Source: Bacteroidetes bacterium UBA6161
GTDB lineage: Bacteria; Bacteroidota; Bacteroidia; NS11-12g; UBA955
Reading direction: 5' to 3'
NCBI GenBank assembly: GCA_002422315.1
Contig: DIUJ01000054.1
Coordinates: 1-13,387 of the forward strand
DNA: 13,387 nucleotides
Shown here: positions 6,503 to 10,971 of the stretch, in pieces
How the letters are laid out: each line of letters starts with the position of its first letter
How positions within the stretch are numbered: position 1 is the stretch's first letter
Program-made: the position numbers and the translations under genes
The notes under the pieces: model-generated
Databases searched by the model: none
Seen by the model: the letters and a program-made list of their open reading frames with translations, nothing else
What the model was told of the DNA's origin: nothing

Positions 6503-7360
6503 ATGAAATTATTAATAACATCAGATATACATCAGTATGGTGATAAGTGGAGTCAGTTAATTGATGCTTGTTCTGTTTCCCATCCTGATATTGTTGCAAT
6601 AGCAGGAGATCTTTTCCCATTTGATAATGGTATTCGTGGGCATATTGAGTTTTTTCCAAGATTTTTAAAATATGCCCAAGATATAAAAGAAATGGGTATA
6701 AAAATGGTTATAATAATGGGCAATGATGATAATATTTTAATACATCAAAATCTTGTTTCGGGGGATGGAAATCTTTGGCATTATGTCACCGATACTGTAA
6801 AAGAAATTGATGGTTTTGAATTTGTTGGTGTTCCTTATGTTCCAGATTATCCATTTGCCTATAAAGCATGGTGCAGGGGGGATTCCAGAAATGATATGAG
6901 GATTGACCCAATGCAATATTCATTTCCAATTACTATAAATAAGGATAATAAATTTGAAGCAATATCTAATCTTGAAGATTATTATAAATCCAATCTAACA
7001 ATTGATGAGATATTAAATAATTTGTCTAAGAAAGTAAAAAATATGGACAAAAGTATATGGCTGATACATGCACCTCCATCTGGTTACGGAATAGATGTTT
7101 GTCAAAGTGGTAAAAGAGTTGGTAGTGAATCTATTAAAAATTTTATAGAGAAAAATCAGCCATTTTTAACTCTTCATGGACATATACACGAAAGTCCATA
7201 TGTTAATAATAGTATATGGTGGAGAAAGATTGGTAATACCTATACAATACAACAGGGGCAAATGTTTAATAAGTTATATTATGTTACAATGGAAATAGAG
7301 AATTATAATATTAAAAAATTCTCTCATTCTATTTATGGAGAGGCAATAAATAATGGATAA
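6503..7360 (+). CDS. Calcineurin-like metallophosphoesterase
   Basis: The five signature blocks of the family are present in order: SDIH (D8, H10), AGDLF (D36), GNDD (N74, with Asp in the usual His/Asp/Glu place), LIHAPP (metal-binding His) and LHGHIHES (the GHxH block). These residues bind two metal ions that hydrolyse phosphoesters. The 285-residue length is normal. A roughly 100-residue insert between GNDD and LIHAPP probably shapes substrate choice. Substrate is unknown; phage members act on nucleotides, cyclic nucleotides, nucleic-acid ends or phosphoproteins. The gene overlaps the Nudix-like gene by 8 bases, implying translational coupling and perhaps a shared nucleotide pathway. Confidence 0.87.
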   Translation: MKLLITSDIHQYGDKWSQLIDACSVSHPDIVAIAGDLFPFDNGIRGHIEFFPRFLKYAQDIKEMGIKMVIIMGNDDNILIHQNLVSGDGNLWHYVTDTVKEIDGFEFVGVPYVPDYPFAYKAWCRGDSRNDMRIDPMQYSFPITINKDNKFEAISNLEDYYKSNLTIDEILNNLSKKVKNMDKSIWLIHAPPSGYGIDVCQSGKRVGSESIKNFIEKNQPFLTLHGHIHESPYVNNSIWWRKIGNTYTIQQGQMFNKLYYVTMEIENYNIKKFSHSIYGEAINNG

Positions 7361-7832
7361 TATAAATTTATCAATTGAATTAAATAAACCAATGTACTTA
7401 TACCAATGTCCTATGTTTGCAATTACTGTTTCAACTGTATTATTGATTGATAATGGCGTATTAATGATTCAAAAAGATGATACTTTATGTTTTCCTTTTA
7501 GTATGGTTAGGGCAGGACAGGAAACCATTCAATTTGCATCATTAAGAACAGTAAAAGAACAAACAGGTGTAAAATTAATGAAAGATGCATTAATTCCTGT
7601 TGACTTTAGAAGTGATCCCAGTAGATCTAAAGAAGGCAATCTTGTTGATATTGGTTTTATTTGTCTTCCTAATAATTTAGATCCTGATAAAGTTGTTGCG
7701 GAAAAAGATAATTTAATTTGGAAAGAAGTTGATTTTGAAAATAAAAAAATGATACATGCTTCTAAATTGTATATGGATCATGATGTGCTTTTAGAAAGAG
7801 CTTTGGAAATTGCCTGTATGATAAAGGAGTAA
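7353..7832 (+). CDS. Nudix-fold protein with degenerate Nudix box
   Basis: The 159-residue protein has the Nudix layout: a beta-strand start (PMFAITVSTVLLIDNGVLMIQ), the helical box at residues 51-73, and a following GNLVDIGFICL strand like that of nucleoside-diphosphate hydrolases. Against the consensus Gx5Ex7REUxEExGU, the first Gly is Met51, the Glu of RE is Thr66 and the last Glu of EE is Gln70. E57, R65, E69 and G72 remain. Losing two of the three metal-binding Glu residues suggests weak or no hydrolysis, and perhaps a ligand-binding or regulatory role, as in some NrtR-type Nudix domains. It overlaps the metallophosphoesterase gene by 8 bases. Confidence 0.78.
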   Translation: MDNINLSIELNKPMYLYQCPMFAITVSTVLLIDNGVLMIQKDDTLCFPFSMVRAGQETIQFASLRTVKEQTGVKLMKDALIPVDFRSDPSRSKEGNLVDIGFICLPNNLDPDKVVAEKDNLIWKEVDFENKKMIHASKLYMDHDVLLERALEIACMIKE

Positions 7833-7835
7833 AAA

Positions 7836-8042
7836 ATGAATAAAGATGAAAGAATAATAAAAAACAAAATAACACTATCTTATCTTATAGGTCTGATATT
7901 AGCAGTTTTTTCTTATTTTATAGTAATGAAGATTGGATGGAATAGTATAATATTTATATCTATACCTTTTATAGTTATAATTATTTTTGCGGCTATAAAT
8001 GCCTCATTGATAAAAAAACTTAAAAAACTCGTTGAAAAATAA
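7836..8042 (+). CDS. Small two-helix membrane protein, 68 aa
   Basis: Two hydrophobic segments (about residues 14-32 and 38-56) are separated by a short loop. A basic start (MNKDERIIKNK) and a basic end (LIKKLKKLVEK) flank them, predicting a helical hairpin with both ends in the cytoplasm. AAGGAG lies 7 bases before the ATG, three bases after the previous stop. Candidate roles include a holin-like or superinfection-exclusion protein, but nothing here distinguishes them. Confidence 0.68.
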   Translation: MNKDERIIKNKITLSYLIGLILAVFSYFIVMKIGWNSIIFISIPFIVIIIFAAINASLIKKLKKLVEK

Positions 8043-8050
8043 AGGAATTA
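8011..8050 (+). repeat. Direct repeat, copy 1 (3' end of membrane-protein gene)
   Basis: This stretch resembles 8363-8402. The last 20 bases differ at one position, and the first 20 align with two compensating one-base shifts. Both copies encode a LKKLV(E/D)K C-terminus followed by AAATAAAGGAATTA. In this copy the hexamer is TTGAAA and no -10 follows. Confidence 0.65.
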
Positions 8051-8076
8051 AAAATAGTTATTGTGAGGAGACAAAA

Positions 8077-8394
8077 ATGGATAAAAAACAATCACTATGC
8101 GCAAAGATAATAGCGGCGTGGGATGAATTATGCTGTTATGAACCTGCCATTATTCAAGATGCAAAGACACTTACCTATTCTTTTATTGTTAACAAAAACA
8201 AGCTATTAACACTATCCGTAATGGAGCTAAAATGTATGGAAAGATATGTTTACTCTCATTTTCAGAAGAAGAATATTAACGCCGAAGAAGCATTATCAGA
8301 CATAGGACTGTGGGCATTTTCAGAATGCGATGACAGTTTATTGATGCCCCTTATAAAAAACTTAAAAAACTTAAAAAAACTTGTTGACAAATAA
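8077..8394 (+). CDS. Hypothetical protein, 105 aa
   Basis: The frame is open from 8032, but GAGGAG (8065-8070) sits 6 bases before ATG 8077, so I use that start. The protein is helical with scattered cysteines (SLCAKIIAAWDELCCYEP near the start) and ends LKNLKNLKKLVDK. It resembles no family I know. Its last codons form copy 2 of a repeat shared with the previous gene, and its stop codon lies inside the promoter of the tRNA operon. Confidence 0.65.
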   Translation: MDKKQSLCAKIIAAWDELCCYEPAIIQDAKTLTYSFIVNKNKLLTLSVMELKCMERYVYSHFQKKNINAEEALSDIGLWAFSECDDSLLMPLIKNLKNLKKLVDK

Positions 8395-8402
8395 AGGAAT
8401 TA
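8363..8402 (+). repeat. Direct repeat, copy 2, carrying the -35 of the tRNA promoter
   Basis: Copy 2 of the 8011-8050 repeat. The single change in the conserved half turns TTGAAA into TTGACA (8384-8389), the -35 hexamer of the first tRNA operon. Confidence 0.65.
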
Positions 8403-8411
8403 ATGTATAAT
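8384..8411 (+). promoter_or_regulatory. Consensus promoter of tRNA operon 1
   Basis: TTGACA (8384-8389), a 16-base spacer ending in ATG, then TATAAT (8406-8411). Both hexamers are perfect. The arrangement matches the promoter of operon 2 (10846-10873), including ATG immediately before and AT after the -10. Transcription should start near 8418, giving a leader of about 170 bases up to the attenuator. Confidence 0.88.
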
Positions 8412-8455
8412 ATCTTGAACAATAAATAAATGATTAGGAGTTGCTAAAAATAAAA

Positions 8456-8533
8456 ATGAATATTATGATTCAGATGCGTAGAGATTGGGATAGGATGCTT
8501 TCGGGCATTCTCTTGCTCCATTCTGCCTTCTAA
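8456..8533 (+). CDS. Leader peptide of tRNA operon 1 (25 aa), Met/Arg/Asp/Trp codons
   Basis: The codons from 8474 are ATG CGT AGA GAT TGG GAT AGG ATG, reading MRRDWDRM. All eight are decodable by tRNAs of this operon: CAT; Arg ACG or TCG; Arg TCT; Asp GTC; Trp CCA; Arg CCT. They end one base before the 5' arm of the antiterminator at 8499. The stop codon (8531-8533) is in the apical loop of that hairpin. This is the layout of leader peptides in trp/his-type attenuators. Weak point: the best ribosome binding site, AGGAG (8436-8440), is 15 bases from the ATG, which is long. No protein function is expected; translation itself would be the signal. Confidence 0.68.
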   Translation: MNIMIQMRRDWDRMLSGILLLHSAF

Positions 8534-8564
8534 GCATAATGGAGAAGATGGAGAAAGCCCGAAA
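8499..8564 (+). promoter_or_regulatory. Antiterminator hairpin of attenuator 1
   Basis: TTTCGGGC (8499-8506) can pair with GCCCGAAA (8557-8564). The stem continues as TTCTC (8508-8512)/GAGAA (8551-8555), then CTCCATT (8516-8522)/AATGGAG (8538-8544), then TGC/GCA around a 7-base loop. Forming it removes the 5' arm of the terminator. A ribosome stalled on codons 8474-8497 leaves 8499-8506 free. One that reaches the stop codon covers the middle of the hairpin and lets the terminator form. Confidence 0.75.
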
Positions 8565-8588
8565 TGAAAATTTCGGGCTTTTTGTTTT
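8554..8588 (+). terminator. Intrinsic terminator (attenuator 1)
   Basis: AAAGCCCGAAA (8554-8564), loop TGAAAA, TTTCGGGCTTT (8571-8581): 11 perfect base pairs followed by T-rich TTGTTTT. It lies between the promoter and the first tRNA, so it must be bypassed for the operon to be expressed. Confidence 0.92.
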
Positions 8589-8613
8589 AAGTTTTGGATT
8601 TGTTTGATTTGTT

Positions 8614-8625
8614 TGCTCTTTGAAA
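8614..8625 (+). promoter_or_regulatory. boxA-like antitermination site
   Basis: TGCTCTTTGAAA combines the start of the E. coli rrn boxA (TGCTCTTTAACA) with the end of the Bacillus-type boxA (TGTTCTTTGAAA). It lies 26 bases after the attenuator and before untranslated RNA genes, where NusB/NusE-dependent antitermination would be useful. A related sequence occupies the same place in operon 2. Confidence 0.65.
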
Positions 8626-8673
8626 ATTGAATAGAAGTACCATTGGGTTTGGAAATCCTTTTATTAGGATTTG

Positions 8674-8805
8674 GCTATCTGTAAAGACGCTTACCTCAGT
8701 GGAATAGGCTTATGCCGCTCGAATAATATCCTTCCGAAAGGAATATCGGAATAATAAAGATGCGGATTGCGTAACCGTAATCGCACCGAAGCGGCATGAG
8801 ATAGC
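8674..8805 (+). ncRNA. Unidentified structured RNA at the head of the tRNA operon
   Basis: An outer helix GCTATCT (8674-8680)/AGATAGC (8799-8805) encloses GTAA/TTAC (8681-8684/8691-8694) and a second long helix ATGCCGC (8712-8718)/GCGGCAT (8791-8797). Inside that are a GNRA-capped hairpin (TTCC-GAAA-GGAA, 8731-8742) and an arm TGCG(G)ATT/AATCGCA (8761-8785). All helices nest without conflict. An extra hairpin AAATCC/GGATTT (8653-8658/8667-8672) lies just upstream. The RNA ends 6 bases before tRNA-Arg(TCG). It matches none of the classes I checked by eye: tmRNA, SRP RNA, RNase P RNA, group I intron, hammerhead, preQ1. It could be a processing element, a regulator or a new small RNA. Confidence 0.55.
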
Positions 8806-8811
8806 AATTAT

Positions 8812-8886
8812 ACGGGTATAGCTCAATGGATTTAGAGCCGGTGCCTTCGAAGCACAAGATTGGGGGTTCAAGTCCCTCTACCCGTA
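8812..8886 (+). tRNA. tRNA-Arg (anticodon TCG)
   Basis: The acceptor ACGGGTA pairs with TACCCGT. The D stem is GCTC/GAGC. The anticodon loop CTTCGAA (anticodon 8847-8849) has a 4-bp stem plus a closing mismatch. The T arm is GGGGG-TTCAAGT-CCCTC and the discriminator is A. CCA is not encoded. It should read CGA and, with wobble, other CGN codons. Confidence 0.93.
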
Positions 8887-8888
8887 CT

Positions 8889-8961
8889 TTAATGTAAAGA
8901 TAATTTACGTTAAGTAAGATAATGTAAAAGATGTTTTACATTATAAATAAAAATTTTTATT
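8889..8961. repeat. Three palindromes in a row between the first two tRNAs
   Basis: AATGTAAA/TTTACGTT (8891-8898/8904-8911), a perfect 11-bp hairpin ATAATGTAAAA-GATG-TTTTACATTAT (8919-8944) and the 16-base palindrome AATAAAAA/TTTTTATT (8946-8961). The first two share AATGTAAA and look like diverged copies. No T run follows the hairpins, so they are more likely RNA-processing or stability elements than terminators. Confidence 0.7.
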
Positions 8962-9039
8962 GCGGGATGGACTGGAGTAGACCAGCGACGGTCTCATAAG
9001 CCGTATTACAAAAGATGCAATATCTTTTTCCCGCTACCA
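8961..9039 (+). tRNA. Atypical tRNA, anticodon CAT, initiator-like acceptor
   Basis: GCGGGA pairs with TCCCGC, flanked by a T1.T72 mismatch, discriminator A and encoded CCA. A broken 1-72 pair is the mark of bacterial initiator tRNAs, and the start TGCGGGATGGA resembles E. coli tRNA-fMet. The anticodon stem is ACGGT/GCCGT around CTCATAA (anticodon 8995-8997). The arms are abnormal. The D stem CTGG/CCAG is displaced by two bases, with a 6-base loop lacking GG. The T loop is TGCAATA instead of TTCRANN. The usual D-loop/T-loop contacts cannot form, so it may be a tRNA mimic, a highly diverged initiator or a decaying gene. Confidence 0.72.
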
Positions 9040-9045
9040 ATTTAT

Positions 9046-9116
9046 GGAGCATTAGTTTAGTGGTAAAATACAAGCTTGTCACGCTTGGGTCAGGAGTTCA
9101 ATTCTCCTATGCTCCG
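9046..9116 (+). tRNA. tRNA-Asp (anticodon GTC)
   Basis: The acceptor GGAGCAT pairs with ATGCTCC, with discriminator G as expected for Asp. The anticodon stem is CAAGC/GCTTG with loop TTGTCAC (anticodon 9078-9080). The T arm is AGGAG-TTCAATT-CTCCT. CCA is not encoded. It matches the two GAT codons in the operon's leader peptide. Confidence 0.94.
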
Positions 9117-9124
9117 GATTTATA

Positions 9125-9204
9125 GACACTGTAGCCTAATGGATTCAGGCGCTTGTTTCCTAAACAAGTTATATATGCAGGTTCGAATCCTGTCAGTGTC
9201 GCCA
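9125..9204 (+). tRNA. tRNA-Arg (anticodon CCT)
   Basis: The acceptor GACACTG pairs with CAGTGTC, with discriminator G and encoded CCA. The D stem is GCCT/AGGC. The anticodon stem is CTTGT/ACAAG with loop TTCCTAA (anticodon 9159-9161). The T arm GCAGG-TTCGAAT-CCTGT is canonical. The first half is very similar to the next gene (shared TAGCCTAATGGATTCAGGC), so the two Arg genes probably arose by duplication. It reads AGG, present in the leader peptide. Confidence 0.95.
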
Positions 9205-9209
9205 TTTTT

Positions 9210-9287
9210 GCTTCTGTAGCCTAATGGATTCAGGCATCCGCCTTCTAAGCGGATCTTATGCAGGTTCGAGTCCCGCCAGAAGCACCA
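9210..9287 (+). tRNA. tRNA-Arg (anticodon TCT)
   Basis: The acceptor GCTTCTG pairs with CAGAAGC, with discriminator A and encoded CCA. The anticodon stem is TCCGC/GCGGA with loop CTTCTAA (anticodon 9244-9246). The T arm is GCAGG-TTCGAGT-CCCGC with one mismatch. It reads AGA, the main Arg codon in AT-rich phage genes and present in the leader. Confidence 0.95.
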
Positions 9288-9294
9288 TTTTTAT

Positions 9295-9368
9295 ACGGCG
9301 TTCGGTTAATTGTAAACCATACGGCTCCAACCCGTAGACTGAGGGTTCAAGTCCTTCACGCCGTGCCA
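9295..9368 (+). tRNA. tRNA-Trp (anticodon CCA)
   Basis: The acceptor ACGGCGT pairs with ACGCCGT, with discriminator G and encoded CCA. The D stem is GGTT/AACC. The anticodon stem is TACGG/CCGTA with loop CTCCAAC (anticodon 9327-9329). The T arm is GAGGG-TTCAAGT-CCTTC. It reads TGG, which occurs once in the control segment of the leader peptide. Confidence 0.95.
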
Positions 9369-9376
9369 ATTTTATT

Positions 9377-9453
9377 CGCTAGATGGCCAAGTTGGTAAGG
9401 CATCTCCCCCATAAGGAGAAAATACGCCAGTTCAAAACTGGCTCTAGCGACCA
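9377..9453 (+). tRNA. tRNA-Met or tRNA-Ile2 (anticodon CAT), with C33
   Basis: The acceptor CGCTAGA pairs with TCTAGCG, with discriminator A and encoded CCA. The D stem is GCC/GGC with GG in the loop. The anticodon stem is TCTCC/GGAGA with loop CCCATAA (anticodon 9410-9412). The T arm is GCCAG-TTCAAAA-CTGGC. Position 33, normally U, is C. The CAT anticodon reads ATG unless C34 is modified to lysidine, which would switch it to ATA (Ile); sequence alone does not decide this. Confidence 0.92.
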
Positions 9454-9491
9454 ATTTTAAAGAAAAAATATATTAATTTGCAGGTAGGATA

Positions 9492-9535
9492 TTCGATACT
9501 TTCATAAGAATTATATTTAAAAAAGGAGTATCGAA
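9492..9535 (+). promoter_or_regulatory. Hairpin masking the HNH ribosome binding site
   Basis: TTCGATACT (9492-9500) is a perfect 9-bp complement of AGTATCGAA (9527-9535), which includes the end of the GGAG ribosome binding site and runs up to the ATG at 9536. In a long tRNA-operon transcript this stem would block initiation. T4-type homing endonuclease genes are known to be silenced by such structures in early read-through transcripts. Confidence 0.6.
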
Positions 9536-10192
9536 ATGAATAACCGCAAAGGTAGTGCTGGTGGAAAAATAATGGCAATCAGACAGAGGGAACTAGCTCT
9601 AAAAAAGTATTATGAACATCCTAATATATGTCTGAATTGTGGGAATATTATAAAGGTTCCGGAAAATAAAAAGACAAGTGAGATTAGAAGAAAGAAGTTT
9701 TGTGATAACCGCTGCTCCGCAATATATAATAATAAAAAAAATGGCTTAAAACAAAGTAGATGTAGCGATAAATGCATTATATGCCAAAAACAAATAATAC
9801 TTAAGAAAAAAAAATCAGGCGGATATTATAGGCGAAATTATTGTGTCCAATGTCTTCAGGAAATTAGGGCTAAAAAAAGAGGAGCATCAACATTCATTGC
9901 TAATCTGACCAAAGATCAGATTATGAATAGATATTCAAAATATTATATTGGAAGAAATATGATAAGAAAACATGCTAATAATGTTTTTAATCAGAGTAAT
10001 AAAGAAAAGAAATGTGCAATTTGTGGATATAAAAATCACATAGATGTAGCCCATATCAAAAGTGTAAGTGATTATTCTGGTGACACTTTGATATCCGAAA
10101 TTAATCACATTGATAATTTGATTGGACTATGTTTAAATCATCACTGGGAATATGATAATGCGATAATAGATTTAAAAGGAAATATTTTATAA
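9536..10192 (+). CDS. HNH homing endonuclease with N-terminal zinc fingers
   Basis: The 218-residue protein has Cys pairs CLNC (32-35), FCDNRC (55-60), CSDKC/CIIC (76-83) and CVQC (103-106), then a C-terminal HNH nuclease domain. That domain starts with CAIC (160-163) and contains VAHIKSVSDYSG (H173), NLIGLCLNHHWEYDNAII (N194, H203) and the trailing Asp. This order is typical of free-standing or intron-borne phage HNH enzymes. It sits inside the tRNA array in the same direction, next to a tRNA 3' fragment. That suggests insertion into, or damage of, a tRNA gene. AAAGGAG precedes the ATG but is caught in a hairpin. I see no group I intron core around it. Confidence 0.88.
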   Translation: MNNRKGSAGGKIMAIRQRELALKKYYEHPNICLNCGNIIKVPENKKTSEIRRKKFCDNRCSAIYNNKKNGLKQSRCSDKCIICQKQIILKKKKSGGYYRRNYCVQCLQEIRAKKRGASTFIANLTKDQIMNRYSKYYIGRNMIRKHANNVFNQSNKEKKCAICGYKNHIDVAHIKSVSDYSGDTLISEINHIDNLIGLCLNHHWEYDNAIIDLKGNIL

Positions 10193-10212
10193 TTTTGTAT
10201 AACCAGAAAATA

Positions 10213-10240
10213 GTTGGTCAAACTCCAACCTCCGCTACCA
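10213..10240 (+). pseudogene. 3' fragment of a tRNA gene
   Basis: GTTGG-TCAAACT-CCAAC is a T arm, followed by CTCCGCT, A and CCA, then the ATTTT-type spacer seen after most tRNAs here. No matching 5' acceptor strand (AGCGGAG) or D or anticodon arm is found just upstream or before the HNH gene. The T loop has lost the usual TTCA order. The 5' part was probably lost when the HNH gene arrived. Confidence 0.55.
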
Positions 10241-10246
10241 TTTTTT

Positions 10247-10275
10247 GCATACTACCATAATTAATATTAGTGTGC
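10247..10275 (+). other. Hairpin between the tRNA fragment and tRNA-Arg(ACG)
   Basis: GCATACTA (10247-10254) pairs with TAGTGTGC (10268-10275) over 8 bp with one wobble. No T run follows, so it does not look like a terminator. It may be a processing signal like the palindromes at 8889-8961. Confidence 0.45.
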
Positions 10276-10289
10276 ATAGTTTTGGTAAT

Positions 10290-10365
10290 GTCCTTATGGT
10301 GAAACTGGATATCACAAAGGCCTACGGAGCCTTAATTCTAGATTCAAATTCTAGTAAGGACGCCA
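10290..10365 (+). tRNA. tRNA-Arg (anticodon ACG)
   Basis: The acceptor GTCCTTA pairs with TAAGGAC, with discriminator G and encoded CCA. The D stem is GTGA/TCAC. The anticodon stem is AAGGC/GCCTT with loop CTACGGA (anticodon 10324-10326). The T arm is CTAGA-TTCAAAT-TCTAG. A34 is normally deaminated to inosine by TadA to read CGT, CGC and CGA. It is the fourth Arg tRNA of the array and matches the CGT codon of the leader. No terminator is seen between it and the first seven tRNAs. Confidence 0.94.
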
Positions 10366-10410
10366 TTTTTTTTGAAGGAAAGTAATATTGATTAATGGAA
10401 ATAAATATAT

Positions 10411-10824
10411 ATGAAAAATTGGTATAAAAAATCACAGGCTGATTCAGGCAATCTTAACGAGAATGAGTATATTGCTAGGGTAAAAGTAAATATACATCAT
10501 CTTGGATTAGATAATAAGTCAGAATTAATTCTTAATATGATGGTTTCTTTTAAGTATATTATAGAAATAGAATATGCTTCTTGGGGAATTAAAGATATTA
10601 ATGTTTTCTTTAAGGATATTTTACAACTTCCTGCCACTTTAAATAAATATGATCAGCAGGGGGAGTTTATTTCAGATAGTGAGAAAATTTTATTGCTTGA
10701 TATGTCTAAGTTAAAGATTGATAAGCTTGAAGGTAGTGGAGTTTTTGTTAGTGATTTGGACATAGAACTAAACGATAATTTTGAGGTTGACTATAATAAT
10801 TCTTCTATTACTGTGGTTAGGTGA
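10411..10824 (+). CDS. Hypothetical protein with MKNWYKKSQ N-terminus, 137 aa
   Basis: The body is acidic and mixed alpha/beta, with no known domain. The basic, aromatic start MKNWYKKSQ resembles the start of the minus-strand gene at 3914-4330 (MKIYKIAQ), while the remaining sequences do not align. The nearest purine-rich site, GAAGGAAAG (10374-10382), is about 28 bases from the ATG, so initiation is weak or unusual. The gene lies between the two tRNA operons and is probably transcribed from operon 1. Confidence 0.65.
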   Translation: MKNWYKKSQADSGNLNENEYIARVKVNIHHLGLDNKSELILNMMVSFKYIIEIEYASWGIKDINVFFKDILQLPATLNKYDQQGEFISDSEKILLLDMSKLKIDKLEGSGVFVSDLDIELNDNFEVDYNNSSITVVR

Positions 10825-10845
10825 ATTAATAATTAAAAATAATTG

Positions 10846-10873
10846 TTGACATTTTTGTAGGAATATGTATAAT
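10846..10873 (+). promoter_or_regulatory. Consensus promoter of tRNA operon 2
   Basis: TTGACA (10846-10851), a 16-base spacer ending ATATG, and TATAAT (10868-10873). Hexamers, spacing and flanking ATG...AT are the same as in the operon 1 promoter. The predicted start is near 10880, 20 bases before the leader-peptide ATG. Confidence 0.9.
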
Positions 10874-10899
10874 ATGTTTTGAAAGATAGGAAATAAAAA

Positions 10900-10971
10900 A
10901 TGAAAATAAGTTTACAGCAAAATAATCAGAATAACCAAAATCCTATGGGGCTTTGGTCTTTACTGGTTTAA
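10900..10971 (+). CDS. Leader peptide of tRNA operon 2 (23 aa), Gln/Asn codons
   Basis: The peptide is MKISLQQNNQNNQNPMGLWS followed by LLV. Nine consecutive codons (10915-10941) read CAG CAA AAT AAT CAG AAT AAC CAA AAT. They use both Gln codons and both Asn codons, and the operon downstream carries two Asn(GTT), one Gln(TTG) and one Gln(CTG) tRNA and nothing else. The run ends 5 bases before the antiterminator arm at 10946. The stop codon (10969-10971) lies in the antiterminator loop. TAGGA (10887-10891) is a fair ribosome binding site. The design repeats that of leader 1 with different codons and a different terminator sequence. Confidence 0.75.
   Translation: MKISLQQNNQNNQNPMGLWSLLV

Noticed and set aside
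8527..8533. The antiterminator apical loop CTTCTAA is identical to the anticodon loop of the tRNA-Arg(TCT) gene, suggesting a tRNA mimic
   Set aside because: The loop simply contains the leader-peptide stop codon; no D or T arm surrounds it, and attenuator 2 has its stop codon in the loop without any such resemblance.
8674..8805. tmRNA, SRP RNA, preQ1 riboswitch or self-cleaving ribozyme
   Set aside because: None of the conserved sequences I know for these classes is present.
8889..8961. CRISPR-like repeats
   Set aside because: The palindromes are different from one another and there are no regular spacers; no array is present anywhere in the window.
9454..10212. A group I intron carrying the HNH gene inside a tRNA
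   Set aside because: I found no intron core pairing and no matching 5' half of the tRNA on the other side of the HNH gene.
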